A DNA stretch of 29,986 nt from CBDUMN01 sp965368335 (GTDB taxonomy: Bacteria; Pseudomonadota; Alphaproteobacteria; Rhodospirillales; JAPHRK01). Below, in pieces: positions 7,365-15,446 of this stretch (positions within the stretch are counted from its first letter, which is position 1; each line of letters starts with the position of its first letter). Position numbers and translations under genes: made by a program. The notes beneath the pieces are model-generated. The model saw nothing but the letters and a program-made list of their open reading frames with translations, was not told the origin of the DNA and ran no database searches. The DNA lies in NCBI GenBank assembly GCA_965368335.1, contig CBDUMN010000039.1, forward strand, positions 1-29,986, in the 5' to 3' direction.

Positions 7365-7708
7365 TTAAGACGATCCCCATTCGGTCTGCGCCAGATATAA
7401 GCCTATTTTTCACTTTTACCCTGGTGATATTCAACGTTTTGGGAAGATAGGTGTTTTCCAGTGAGCCTATTTGTTTCCATTGAAACTTTTGGTTCCGGCG
7501 ACACAGAAAGATAGGGCGGCGGCGACAAAAGGGGCGACTGGATCAGATTAATGGGGCCTGACCCGAGATTGTGATTTGCCTTTTCATTTTCTCTACAATA
7601 CCCCTAATGTAGAAAAAGAAAAAATACGGTCTGCCATGTAAGATCCGGTGAGGCCGAAGAATATTCCAAGAGGGCAATGAGAAAAGTCTTTTAAAAAAGA
7701 GACGTAAA
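7365..7708. other. intergenic region between divergent hemerythrin and PAS-kinase genes
   Basis: The region is AT-richer than its flanks and must contain both promoters, but I could not single out convincing -35/-10 pairs. It holds one solo copy of the dispersed repeat (7541-7564). A five-codon ATG frame starting near 7678 lies just before the kinase start and is probably meaningless. Confidence 0.4.
7541..7564 (+). repeat. solo arm of the dispersed GGGTCAGGACCC repeat
   Basis: GATCAGATTAATGGGGCCTG followed by ACCC is a third member of the family at 2064-2166 and 6249-6269. It includes the GATCAGATT extension seen beside the core of the paired element. Confidence 0.55.
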
Positions 7709-9001
7709 TTGGTGGGATTTAATAAAAAAACGCGGATTGCTGCAGGCGTTGCGGTCGCCGCTTTCTTTTCGGCCGGAATTGGCGCGTTTGCTGCCGGTAA
7801 TGGCGGCGGTGAACCGTTTTGGACGGTCGCCACGGTGGCGCTTGCGCTCGGTGGATGTCTGTTGCTCGTTATTGTGCTCATGCTCTATCTGCGCGATAGA
7901 GCGCTAAATGAGTTGGCGCGACAAAACCGGCTGCTGGAAGCTTTGATTGAAGCTATCCCTGCGCCGATTTTCTACAAGGATGCTCAAGGGCGTTATCTGG
8001 GCTGTAACGAGAATTTCTCCGAGTATATCGGCTTGCCGCGAGACAAGGTGATCGGCAGTACGGTCTATGATGTCGCACCCCAGGAGTTGGCCGATAAATA
8101 TAAAGAGGCCGATCACGCTTTATTGAATGCCGGAGGACATCAGGTCTATGAAGCCGCCGTCCAATACGCCGATGGAAGCCATCACGATGTCGTTTTTCAT
8201 AAGGCGGTCTATGAATATGCGCCGGGCCGTCCTGGCGGCATGGTGGGGGTTATGCTCGATGTTTCCCAGCGTAAGTCACTGGAGCGGGACCTCATCGCCA
8301 AGACTGAAGAGCTGGAGCGTTCCAACGCCGAACTCACACAATTCGCCTCGGTGATTTCTCACGATCTCAGGCAGCCGCTCAATCATGTGACCGGTTTTTT
8401 GGGGTTGCTGCAGGTTCAATATGGCGATCAATTGGATGAAAAAGCGCGGGATTTCATCGCTACGGCGATTGATGGTGCGGAGCGTATGTCTCAATTGATT
8501 CAAAGTCTGCTCGAATACGCCAGCCTGGAGAATTTCGAGCGGGAAACCGCTCGTATCGATCTTGCGGAAGTCTTTGAAGATGTCGTTGGTGATTTGGCGG
8601 CTCCGATCAGGGAAACGGAAGCGCGGATTGTCTTTCCCGATGAATGGCCGACGGTCGTGGGCTCAAAAAGTTTGCTCTACCAAGCCTTTCTCAATCTTGT
8701 GGCCAATGCCGTAAAATATCGCTCCCCAGACCGCGTACCGGAAGTGACGGTAGATGTTCATGCCGCAGAGGGGGAGTGGGTCGTCTCCGTTTCTGACAAC
8801 GGCATGGGAATCGATGCGAAGTCCCACGATGAAATTTTCAAGCTGTTCCACCGGGGGCAGATCCACGACAGTCACGACGGTACGGGGATCGGCCTCGCCG
8901 TGGTCAAGCGCATCGTCGAGCACCACGATGGCCATGTCTGGCTCGACAGTGCGCTGGGCAAGGGCAGCACTTTTCATATTTCTCTGCCGAAGGTCGAATA
9001 G
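7709..9001 (+). CDS. membrane-bound PAS-domain sensor histidine kinase
   Basis: The 430-residue protein has two transmembrane helices (about 10-30 and 39-61) with a very short loop between them, so sensing is probably cytoplasmic or in the membrane. A PAS domain follows (about 72-190; AIPAPIFYKDAQGRYLGCN and a C-terminal GMVGVMLDVS), then a short coiled-coil linker. The HisKA domain carries the phospho-acceptor His218 in SHDLRQPLNHV. The HATPase domain has an N box (NLVANAVKY), a G1 box (DNGMGID) and a G2 box (GTGIGLAVV). No receiver domain or cognate regulator is adjacent. The start is either TTG 7709 or GTG 7712, with a purine-rich GAGACG upstream. It converges on the flavoprotein gene with a 10-base gap. 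Confidence 0.88.
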   Translation: MVGFNKKTRIAAGVAVAAFFSAGIGAFAAGNGGGEPFWTVATVALALGGCLLLVIVLMLYLRDRALNELARQNRLLEALIEAIPAPIFYKDAQGRYLGCNENFSEYIGLPRDKVIGSTVYDVAPQELADKYKEADHALLNAGGHQVYEAAVQYADGSHHDVVFHKAVYEYAPGRPGGMVGVMLDVSQRKSLERDLIAKTEELERSNAELTQFASVISHDLRQPLNHVTGFLGLLQVQYGDQLDEKARDFIATAIDGAERMSQLIQSLLEYASLENFERETARIDLAEVFEDVVGDLAAPIRETEARIVFPDEWPTVVGSKSLLYQAFLNLVANAVKYRSPDRVPEVTVDVHAAEGEWVVSVSDNGMGIDAKSHDEIFKLFHRGQIHDSHDGTGIGLAVVKRIVEHHDGHVWLDSALGKGSTFHISLPKVE

Positions 9002-9011
9002 GAAGCGGTCT

Positions 9012-10601
9012 TTAAGGCTTCCCGGACATGATGGTTTTCCAGGTCTTGAAGAAGCCGAAGGGGCCGGAAAGCACGCCTGCCGTTGCGACGCCGCCGATCA
9101 TTGCGCCGCCGACGCCGAGGGAATAGGCGTCGGCGCCTGTCAGGTAGAGGCCTTTGATGGGGGTGCGAACACCCAGCGATTTCTTTTTATACCGTTCCGG
9201 TGTGCCCATCACCCCATAGACCGCGCCTTGGGGTGCGCCGGTGAAATGCTCGGTGGAGAGCGGGGTTGAGACTTCGTAGTAAGAAACTAGCTCGCGGAAA
9301 CCGGGATGGCGGCTTTCGACCAAAGCGAACAGCGATTGGGCCAGTTTTTCCTTCAAGGCTTCATAGTCATCGCCCCGTTTCATCCAGGGTTCGTCACGCC
9401 ACTTTTTGAATACTTGCCAGTCGATAAAACCGATCAGTTCGGCCGAATGATTGTGGGCCTCACTGTTCTTGAGCGAAGGGAAGGACAGATAGCAGCCGGA
9501 GGCGACCTCGTCCCGGAGCTTTGTCGTTTCGGCATAACCGTCGTGATCGTAGCCGGAGAATATCCAGTGGTTTTCGCCCTTGAACCCCAGGCTTGAGGGG
9601 CAGTCTTTAAGGGCGATGTAAACCGTCGCCGTGCTGACATCGGGCACAAGATCCTCGATGTCGTCGGTCAGCGGCTTGCCCAGCGCTTCGGGCAACAATT
9701 TCGAATAGGTCAGGTAGGCTCCGGCGCAGGAGACGATGGCCGGAGCGTAAAAGCGTTTGGTCTCGCCACCGGTCTTGCCTTTTTTCTTCAGCACCTCGAC
9801 TCCCACCGCCTTTCCATTCTCGACGATGATTTCCCTGACCTCATGGTTGATCAGAAAGTCACCGCCGCGCTTTTCGATGGGTGGAATGATCGTCTCGGCC
9901 ATTTTCCCCGCCCCGCCTTCCGGGTAGTAGCCGCCGTGAAGATAGTGATTGACGACCAGGGCGTGAGTGGCAAAGGCGGCTTTTGCCGGGGGCAGGCCGT
10001 AATCGCCCCATTGGGAGGCGATGAGCGCTTTGAGTTTCGAATCCTTCAGCCGTCGGTCCAGGATGTCTTTGACCGTTGAAAGAGCGACGGCCTCGTCCTT
10101 TTTCATTTTCCAGCGGGCAAACGGTTTCAGCAAACCGGGAGCGACTTCGGCCATAAGCCGCCAATAATGCCAGCGTTTTGTGGCCCGCAGATCGGCGAAA
10201 TATCCTTCAATGCCTTGTTTCTCATCCGGGAAGCGGGCCGTCAGGTCGGCGATGAATTGTTTCTTATCGCCCACTTGGCCGAAATCGAAATCGGGGTAAG
10301 AGAAAAGATCGAAGGGATCGGGCATCCTGGCCCATTTAAGCGACCCTTCCGAAATAAAGTCGCTGATTTTACGAAGTGTCGCCCCGTCATTCATGTCGCC
10401 GATGTAGTGAACGCCGACGTCCCATTCGTTATTGCCGGGGCGGCGGAAGGTATGGGTCAGGCCCCCAAGAACGTAGTGACGTTCGAGCACCAGAACTCTT
10501 TTCTTGTAAAGCTTGGTCAGGATGGCCGCCGCCGCCATGGCGCCGATGCCCGAGCCGATAAAAATCACGTCGTAAGTATCGACTGGAGCGGCTTGTGGCA
10601 T
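9012..10601 (-). CDS. phytoene desaturase / retinol saturase-like FAD-dependent oxidoreductase
   Basis: This is a 529-residue flavoprotein of the phytoene-desaturase, carotenoid-isomerase and RetSat superfamily, whose members oxidise, reduce or isomerise isoprenoid double bonds. The N-terminal Rossmann motif DVIFIGSGIGAMAAAAIL (about 11-28) is followed by the ribose-binding acidic residue in VLVLERH (about 36-42) and the family signature GGLTHTF. A C-terminal FAD motif appears as KGLYLTGADAYSLGVGGAMIGG. Its start lies 3 bases after the stop of the receiver-domain gene upstream, so the two are almost surely co-transcribed. No other carotenoid gene is in the window, so the substrate is uncertain. 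Confidence 0.82.
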   Translation of the reverse strand: MPQAAPVDTYDVIFIGSGIGAMAAAAILTKLYKKRVLVLERHYVLGGLTHTFRRPGNNEWDVGVHYIGDMNDGATLRKISDFISEGSLKWARMPDPFDLFSYPDFDFGQVGDKKQFIADLTARFPDEKQGIEGYFADLRATKRWHYWRLMAEVAPGLLKPFARWKMKKDEAVALSTVKDILDRRLKDSKLKALIASQWGDYGLPPAKAAFATHALVVNHYLHGGYYPEGGAGKMAETIIPPIEKRGGDFLINHEVREIIVENGKAVGVEVLKKKGKTGGETKRFYAPAIVSCAGAYLTYSKLLPEALGKPLTDDIEDLVPDVSTATVYIALKDCPSSLGFKGENHWIFSGYDHDGYAETTKLRDEVASGCYLSFPSLKNSEAHNHSAELIGFIDWQVFKKWRDEPWMKRGDDYEALKEKLAQSLFALVESRHPGFRELVSYYEVSTPLSTEHFTGAPQGAVYGVMGTPERYKKKSLGVRTPIKGLYLTGADAYSLGVGGAMIGGVATAGVLSGPFGFFKTWKTIMSGKP

Positions 10602-10603
10602 GA

Positions 10604-11554
10604 CTATTCGCCAGCGGCGCTAAGGACTGATTGGGTGATATCGTGCACAACCTCTTCCTGGGCCGGGTTCTTTTCAAAGGCTTTGACGATGGCTTTGGTC
10701 AGGTTGGGCAGCAACTCGATATCTTTGCTTTGGATGTTCTTCGGGTCGGAGGCCATGCGTTCGGTCACGTCGATGGTGGAGACGCAAAGCTCGGAGGCGG
10801 CAACCTTACGTGCGCCCTCCAGGCGGTTATGCAGTTCGTGCGACATGGCGTCCATATAACCGACCAGCATGGGGATTTTGTCTGGCGCATCGCTATAGAG
10901 ATAATGCGACGCCAGTTGCTGGGCGAAGATGTTCAACTGTTCGGCCGAGCGCAGCAGCCAGCGGTCCTTGATGACGTAGCGCGCCGAAAGGACCTGATCT
11001 TTGATCTGCTTGTGGGTCATGCCGTCCTGGGCAATGGCCTTTAACGGGTTGGGAACGTCCAACAGGGGAACTTGGACTCGCCCGTCCTCGTCGTCCCTCG
11101 GCTTTTTGCGCCGGTCGGGCCCCACGTAGGTATGCGCCACGACAAATTTGCGTCGGTCCGATATTTGACGGCTGATGCGGCTGACGATTTTGTTGACCGG
11201 AGCGGGCTTGGCGATCACGTCGTCGAACCCGGCGTCGACTGCGGTTTTGATGTTTTTCGCCAGGGGTTCGGAACAAAGCGCGATGGAAACGGTAAAAGGA
11301 TTATCGCCGAGCTTCGAGTGCCGCATGTTTTTGACCGCCGAGCAGACGCTGTCGCCGCCGTAGTGGCTGTCGCCGATAATCAGGTCGATCTCGGCGCTCT
11401 CTATCGTTTCTTTGACCTTATTTTCGTTGATCGCCGTTGCGACGTTGCGGAATCCGTAGTCCCGGAGCGCGGCCAGCAGCCCCTGGCGGATTTCCGTATT
11501 GGGTTCGACCAGTAAGAGCCGAACCTGTTCGAAGCGGTACTGATACAATGCCAC
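10604..11554 (-). CDS. response-regulator receiver protein with unknown C-terminal domain
   Basis: The 316-residue protein begins with a receiver domain (about 9-130). The phospho-acceptor is Asp62 in LIIGDSHYGG and the conserved Lys116 is in IAKPAPV. The usual acidic pair is reduced to Glu17-Pro18. A linker with YVGPDRRKKPRDDEDG (about 143-158) resembles the VGPDRR motif found after receiver domains in alphaproteobacterial proteins. The rest (160-316) is mostly helical with no recognised DNA-binding or enzymatic motif. The start is GTG 11554, preceded by AAAGG at good spacing. It is the first gene of a two-gene unit with the flavoprotein. No histidine kinase is adjacent, so the input is unknown; the PAS kinase across the flavoprotein gene is a candidate. 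Confidence 0.75.
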   Translation of the reverse strand: MALYQYRFEQVRLLLVEPNTEIRQGLLAALRDYGFRNVATAINENKVKETIESAEIDLIIGDSHYGGDSVCSAVKNMRHSKLGDNPFTVSIALCSEPLAKNIKTAVDAGFDDVIAKPAPVNKIVSRISRQISDRRKFVVAHTYVGPDRRKKPRDDEDGRVQVPLLDVPNPLKAIAQDGMTHKQIKDQVLSARYVIKDRWLLRSAEQLNIFAQQLASHYLYSDAPDKIPMLVGYMDAMSHELHNRLEGARKVAASELCVSTIDVTERMASDPKNIQSKDIELLPNLTKAIVKAFEKNPAQEEVVHDITQSVLSAAGE

Positions 11555-11595
11555 TAACCTTTTTGTTTTTAGGTCCCCACCAAAGAGCGTCCGGC

Positions 11596-11623
11596 ATTAT
11601 AGTTTTTTTTTAAGACTCTTCAA
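11596..11623 (-). promoter_or_regulatory. promoter of the receiver-domain/flavoprotein unit
   Basis: On the minus strand TTGAAG (11618-11623) and a perfect TATAAT (11596-11601) are 16 bases apart, with an A tract in the spacer. The -10 ends about 42 bases before the GTG start at 11554. An imperfect 9-bp inverted repeat (CGCTCGCTC ... GAGTGAGCG, about 11630-11656) lies just upstream and could be an operator. Confidence 0.6.
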
Positions 11624-11706
11624 TGTCAGCGCTCGCTCCGATTAGTTGAGTGAGCGAATATGAAAATCGCCAATGACGAAGCCACCCAAAGGCAAAATAG
11701 ATTCCG

Positions 11707-11736
11707 TTGACTCCGTTTGCCAGAATCCGGTTAGAC
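11707..11736 (+). promoter_or_regulatory. promoter of ssb
   Basis: TTGACT (11707-11712) and TTAGAC (11731-11736) are 18 bases apart and end about 38 bases before the ssb ATG. I see no LexA-type box here. Confidence 0.45.
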
Positions 11737-11773
11737 TGCCGGTCACGTTTTATTCGAGAGCCGGGGGGAGACC

Positions 11774-12307
11774 ATGGCAGGCAGTGTGAACAAGGTGATT
11801 TTGGTGGGTAACTTGGGCCGTGACCCGGAAGTCCGGTACGCCCAGGACGGCGCCAAAATCGTCAATATGAGTATAGCGACCTCGGAATCCTGGAAAGACC
11901 GGCAGTCGGGTGAGCGGCGCGAACGTACCGAATGGCATCGGGTGGTGATTTTTAACGACCGCCTGGCCGACGTGGCCGAGCGCTTCCTGCGCAAAGGCTC
12001 CAAGGTCTACCTGGAAGGGGCCCTGCAAACCCGGAAATGGACCGGCCAGGACGGGGTTGAGAAATACAGCACCGAAGTGGTGTTGCAGCGCTACCGGGGC
12101 GAATTGACCATGCTTGACGGGCGCGGCGAAGGTGGCGGCCAAAATGCAGGCGGCGGGGGCGATTATCCCGACGGCTACGGCGGTCCCTCCGGCGGCGGGG
12201 GCGGCGGTCAGGGCGGTCCCGACTGGGGCAGCCCCGGCGGAAACCAGAATGGCGGTGGCGCAGGTGGCCCCGGCGGCGGCGATCTCGACGACGAAATTCC
12301 GTTCTAA
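11774..12307 (+). CDS. ssb: single-stranded DNA-binding protein
   Basis: SSB coats single-stranded DNA during replication, recombination and repair and recruits partner proteins through its C-terminal tip. The 177-residue product has the OB-fold N-terminus VNKVILVGNLGRDPEVR and the conserved ERTEWHRVVIFNDRLA and GSKVYLEGALQTRKW segments (to about residue 110). A long Gly/Pro/Asn-rich disordered linker follows (about 115-168). The protein ends in DLDDEIPF, the acidic tip that binds other repair proteins. The start at ATG 11774 has a GGGGGAGA ribosome site. The gene is monocistronic and closed by a hairpin terminator. uvrA, often next to ssb in other genomes, is about 5.6 kb away here. Confidence 0.97.
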   Translation: MAGSVNKVILVGNLGRDPEVRYAQDGAKIVNMSIATSESWKDRQSGERRERTEWHRVVIFNDRLADVAERFLRKGSKVYLEGALQTRKWTGQDGVEKYSTEVVLQRYRGELTMLDGRGEGGGQNAGGGGDYPDGYGGPSGGGGGGQGGPDWGSPGGNQNGGGAGGPGGGDLDDEIPF

Positions 12308-12337
12308 TTGACGGCTTTTCTGAGTTTGGAAATTTAG

Positions 12338-12369
12338 AGCCCAGGGTCTTCGCGGACCTTGGGCTTTTT
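12338..12369 (+). terminator. Rho-independent terminator of ssb
   Basis: AGCCCAGGGTC (12338-12348) pairs with GACCTTGGGCT (12355-12365) around a TTCGCG loop, with a single G-T wobble, followed by TTTTG. It lies in the short gap between convergent ssb and the kinase gene and may also slow minus-strand transcripts. Confidence 0.8.
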
Positions 12370-12373
12370 GATT

Positions 12374-13279
12374 CTAGCGGACGATCCGCTCTGTCGGGAA
12401 GACGGCCCGGACCGTCGTGCCGCTCAGTTTTTTGCTTTGGATGTCCAGAAGGCCTCCATGGGCGGCCATGAGGGCCATGCTCAGCGGTAGGCCGAGGCCG
12501 CTGCCTTCGATGCCACGCACCTTGGCGTCGCTTGCCTGACCGAATGGCGAAAGGGCCAGCGCCAGTTCCTCGGCATCCATTCCCGGGCCATTGTCGGTGA
12601 CGGAAATAGCGATGCCCCCATTCTCGGACGGTTCGACCGAGAGGGCGATGCTTCCCCCATCGTCGGTATACTTAACGGCGTTGGAAAGAAGATTGACGAG
12701 AACCTGTTTGATCCGGCGTTGATCGACGAAGAGATCCGGACTGTCTGGCGGGACCTGGACTGTGACTCTCTGTTTCTTTTCTCGCGAACGCTGTTCGACC
12801 AAGACAATCGCCGAAGAAACAAGCTCATGTATTCGGGAGTTTTCCTCATGCATGCTCATTTTGCCGGTTTCGATGGCGGCGATATCGAGGATGTCGTTGA
12901 CCAGTTCGAGAAGATGCCGCCCCGCCTGATTGATGTCGTTGAGATAAGGAAGGCAGGCGTATTGACAATCCAGCTTGAAAAGTTGGGTGCGGAGCGCTTC
13001 CGAAAAACCGATGATAGCGTTCAGCGGGGTCCGCAATTCATGGCTCATGGCGGCGAGAAATTCGGATTTGGCGCGGTTGGCCGCTTCCGCCTCTTCCTTG
13101 GCACGGAACAACTCGTCCTGTGCGGTGCGAAGCATGAAGGGCGTGACCTCATTGGGTAGAAGTACAGCGTCGATTTCGCCGCCCGTGGCCTTCCTCACGG
13201 CCTCTTCGGCTTCGGCAAGGCGCTTGACGAGTTCGGGGAAGCTGTCGGAAGGAGGGGGGAGGTTCGAATCCAAAGGCAT
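12374..13279 (-). CDS. histidine kinase encoded with KaiBC (candidate clock output kinase)
   Basis: This is a soluble 301-residue histidine kinase. A short N-terminal helical segment contains ATGGEIDAVLLP (about 31-42), a motif common at the entry of alphaproteobacterial PAS or phytochrome-linked kinases. A coiled coil follows, then HisKA with His80 in SHELRTPLNAIIGF and HATPase with N box LLSNAVKY, G1 DNGPGMD and G2 GSGLGLPLSMAL. There is no KaiB-like thioredoxin-fold domain, so it is not a classical SasA. It starts 3 bases after the kaiB stop, making it the third gene of the kaiC-kaiB unit. Related kinases sit beside kaiBC in other proteobacteria and are thought to transmit KaiC state; that role here is inferred from context. 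Confidence 0.85.
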   Translation of the reverse strand: MPLDSNLPPPSDSFPELVKRLAEAEEAVRKATGGEIDAVLLPNEVTPFMLRTAQDELFRAKEEAEAANRAKSEFLAAMSHELRTPLNAIIGFSEALRTQLFKLDCQYACLPYLNDINQAGRHLLELVNDILDIAAIETGKMSMHEENSRIHELVSSAIVLVEQRSREKKQRVTVQVPPDSPDLFVDQRRIKQVLVNLLSNAVKYTDDGGSIALSVEPSENGGIAISVTDNGPGMDAEELALALSPFGQASDAKVRGIEGSGLGLPLSMALMAAHGGLLDIQSKKLSGTTVRAVFPTERIVR

Positions 13280-13282
13280 CCC

Positions 13283-13573
13283 CTAGCTCTGCGCTGCGAC
13301 GCCCAGGCCCTGCAAAACCTTGGACTGATCACTGAGGTTGCCGAGCAACATTCGTGAAGGTTGGGGAGATACCTTGAGCAGGGCAGGGGCCGTAATCACC
13401 CGGTCGGCCATGGCGCGCTCGGGTTCGAGCAGAATATCGACGACCTCGACCTTGGCGTCCTTCAACTGATCCCGGCGCAGCGCCGTTAGATTGTCGATCG
13501 CCGCCATGGAGTTGGGCGAATGTCCCGCCACATAGAGCCGAAGAACCAGCTTGGTTCCGTTTACCTTGCTCAT
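13283..13573 (-). CDS. kaiB: KaiB clock protein
   Basis: KaiB is a small thioredoxin-like protein that, in its rare fold-switched state, binds the KaiC ring and resets its phosphorylation cycle. The 96-residue product begins with LVLRLYVAGHSPNSMAAIDN, the first beta strand and helix typical of KaiB, and continues with VEVVDILLEPERAMADRVITAPALLK, which fits the family pattern 'vidv..nP.lA....i.ATPtLvk'. The Ala-Pro in TAPALLK corresponds to the family's TP motif. It overlaps the end of kaiC by four bases (ATGA), so translation is coupled. No kaiA is present. Length agrees with the family (about 90-105). Confidence 0.93.
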   Translation of the reverse strand: MSKVNGTKLVLRLYVAGHSPNSMAAIDNLTALRRDQLKDAKVEVVDILLEPERAMADRVITAPALLKVSPQPSRMLLGNLSDQSKVLQGLGVAAQS

Positions 13574-15336
13574 GCCCGGGTCCTCCTCTTGGCCCCGCCG
13601 GATTTTCTCCCGGGCTTGATGGGAGCGTCTTCATCAGCGCCACGGGCGGCAAGGGTATAGGCCAGAGCTTCCTTCTCAACCTCGTAGCGGAGCGTTTCCG
13701 CTTGTTTCAAGATTGCCGCCTCTTCCAGCTTAACCTCCATCTCGCGTTTCAAGACTTCGATATCGGCCTCCAGTTGACGTTGGCGACTATTGAATTCGGC
13801 GCGTTTGAGAGTTTCTTTGGCTCTGTCGGAGGCTTCTTTCTGGGCCCGCGCCGTTCCCATCAGGACCTCGCCCGAACTGGTATAGACGTCGGTTAAGGTT
13901 ACGCCTTTGCTCGATAGCACCAGTTCGCGGACTTGGTTGGAATGTCCCATACCGCGGGATTTTACGATGGTCAGGCCGCGATTCCGCTCGCCTTCGATGA
14001 CTTTATAACTGAGGTGAATCCATGTATCGGCGCTGGTCGAGACGCCAGCTGAAGACATTTCATTGGAATTGATCGTTGCGATGTCATCGATAAGGCTGGT
14101 CCAAAGCGATGTTACGCCGCGAGCCTTGGCGGAATAGAGAAGCCGTTTAGCCATCAGCGAGATCGCCCCGGAATCGGTGCCGATGGAAGAGAGGGGATCG
14201 ACGATCATACAGCTTGCTTCGGAATCCCGGAGTTCTTTGAGGAAATAAACATAGGTCTCCTCGGGATTGAGGAAACGGCTATGAAGGTTCCGAAAAACGA
14301 GCAGACCGTCTTTGACGTGGCGGTCAAGGTCCATGTTGACCGACGACATATTGCGGATGATTTCCGGGCCGGTTTCGTCGAAGGCGAAATAGATAACCTT
14401 TTCGCCCCGCTTGCAGGCGGCGTCGGCGAAAGCGCAGCAGGTCGTGGTCTTGGCCGTGCCCGGCGATCCGGTCACTAATATTCCCGAGCCTTTCATGTAG
14501 CCGCCACCGAACATATGATCCAGCCGTTCAATGCCGGTGCCGACGCGCTTTTTGGAAGGCTTGGGGAGTGTGTCGAAGGCGCGCAGTTCGGCCACGTTGA
14601 TGCCGTTGTCGGCGATGACCAGTGCGCAGTCGTTATTGATGTGTTCCGACCCCCGGTATTTCAGAACCCGCAGCATCCGCTCCGAGAAGTATTTGGTCAT
14701 TTCCTGGCGCAACAGGATCACTGCGTCGGGGATGAATTGCATCCAGCCGTAGTGACCGGGGACCAGTTCCGATGGCTTGCCTTCGACCTTCAAAGACATA
14801 ATGGCTGTTAAGCCGCTCGAAGCCAGCCAGTCGTTGAGGCGCCAAACCTCTTTGCGCTGAGCGGCGGGGGTTTCGATCAGGTCGAGGAGCATATCCAGTG
14901 CGTCGAAGACGATGCGCTTGGCGCCTATTTTGTCGGCGACGCTTTTAAGCATGCCGAGCAGACCCGAAATATCGAACTCGCCCGCATGCACCGTTTCCGG
15001 TGAAAGTTGGGCATCGAGAAAATAGAGTTTGTTTTTCTTGACCAGCCCCTGCAGGTCCCAGCCGAAACTGGCTGCGTTGGCCATGATCTTCTCGGGCTTT
15101 TCCTCAAAGGCTACGAAAATGCCGGGTTCATCGTAGTCTTGGGCGCCATGAACCAAAAACTCCAGGCCGAACAGCGTCTTGCCGCAGCCTGGTCCGCCAA
15201 GAACCAGCGAAACCGCATCTCGGGGGAGGCCGCCGTTGGTGATGGTGTCAAAGCCTGATATGCCGGTTGGACATTTCGCCACGCCACACTGGGTTGCGAC
15301 CTTCGAGGCCGTCTTCGCTTTCCGCTTGCTCGTCAT
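13570..15336 (-). CDS. kaiC: KaiC clock ATPase with double RecA domains and C-terminal coiled coil
   Basis: KaiC is a hexameric ATPase, autokinase and autophosphatase. The 588-residue product (ATG 15336; a GTG two codons upstream is possible) has domain CI with Walker A GGPGCGKT (47-54) and catalytic pair Glu78-Glu79, and Walker B around Asp145. Domain CII has GSPGTAKT (290-297), Asp320-Glu321 in the paired acidic position and VDPLSSI. Ser433-Thr434 in AGVSTSADT align with the two phosphorylation sites of cyanobacterial KaiC. Residues about 490-562 form a charged heptad-rich tail, longer than the cyanobacterial C-terminus and like the coiled-coil tail described for Rhodobacter sphaeroides KaiC. 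It ends in a basic segment. It leads a kaiC-kaiB-kinase operon. Confidence 0.94.
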   Translation of the reverse strand: MTSKRKAKTASKVATQCGVAKCPTGISGFDTITNGGLPRDAVSLVLGGPGCGKTLFGLEFLVHGAQDYDEPGIFVAFEEKPEKIMANAASFGWDLQGLVKKNKLYFLDAQLSPETVHAGEFDISGLLGMLKSVADKIGAKRIVFDALDMLLDLIETPAAQRKEVWRLNDWLASSGLTAIMSLKVEGKPSELVPGHYGWMQFIPDAVILLRQEMTKYFSERMLRVLKYRGSEHINNDCALVIADNGINVAELRAFDTLPKPSKKRVGTGIERLDHMFGGGYMKGSGILVTGSPGTAKTTTCCAFADAACKRGEKVIYFAFDETGPEIIRNMSSVNMDLDRHVKDGLLVFRNLHSRFLNPEETYVYFLKELRDSEASCMIVDPLSSIGTDSGAISLMAKRLLYSAKARGVTSLWTSLIDDIATINSNEMSSAGVSTSADTWIHLSYKVIEGERNRGLTIVKSRGMGHSNQVRELVLSSKGVTLTDVYTSSGEVLMGTARAQKEASDRAKETLKRAEFNSRQRQLEADIEVLKREMEVKLEEAAILKQAETLRYEVEKEALAYTLAARGADEDAPIKPGRKSGGAKRRTRA

Positions 15337-15407
15337 CCCCACCCCTAAAACGAGAACACTGTTTTAAAAATCTATGGTTATGGTACTGCGGATTAACCCT
15401 GATAGCA

Positions 15408-15422
15408 AAGGGAGTCTCCCTT
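15408..15422. other. short perfect palindrome between glutaredoxin and kaiC
   Basis: AAGGGAG-T-CTCCCTT lies 25 bases after the glutaredoxin stop and about 70 bases before kaiC. It has no T run, so it is at best a weak terminator. It could also be an operator for the kai operon. Confidence 0.35.
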
Positions 15423-15446
15423 ATGAATTGGCCGTTTTGCCGTCTT

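Noticed and set aside
11596..11623. Long T tract as a terminator on the plus strand
   Set aside because: No hairpin precedes it on the plus strand; the same bases form the spacer of a good minus-strand promoter.
12374..15336. A kaiA gene or a classical SasA kinase in the kai operon
   Set aside because: No frame in or next to the operon resembles KaiA, and the kinase N-terminus does not show the KaiB-like thioredoxin fold of SasA.
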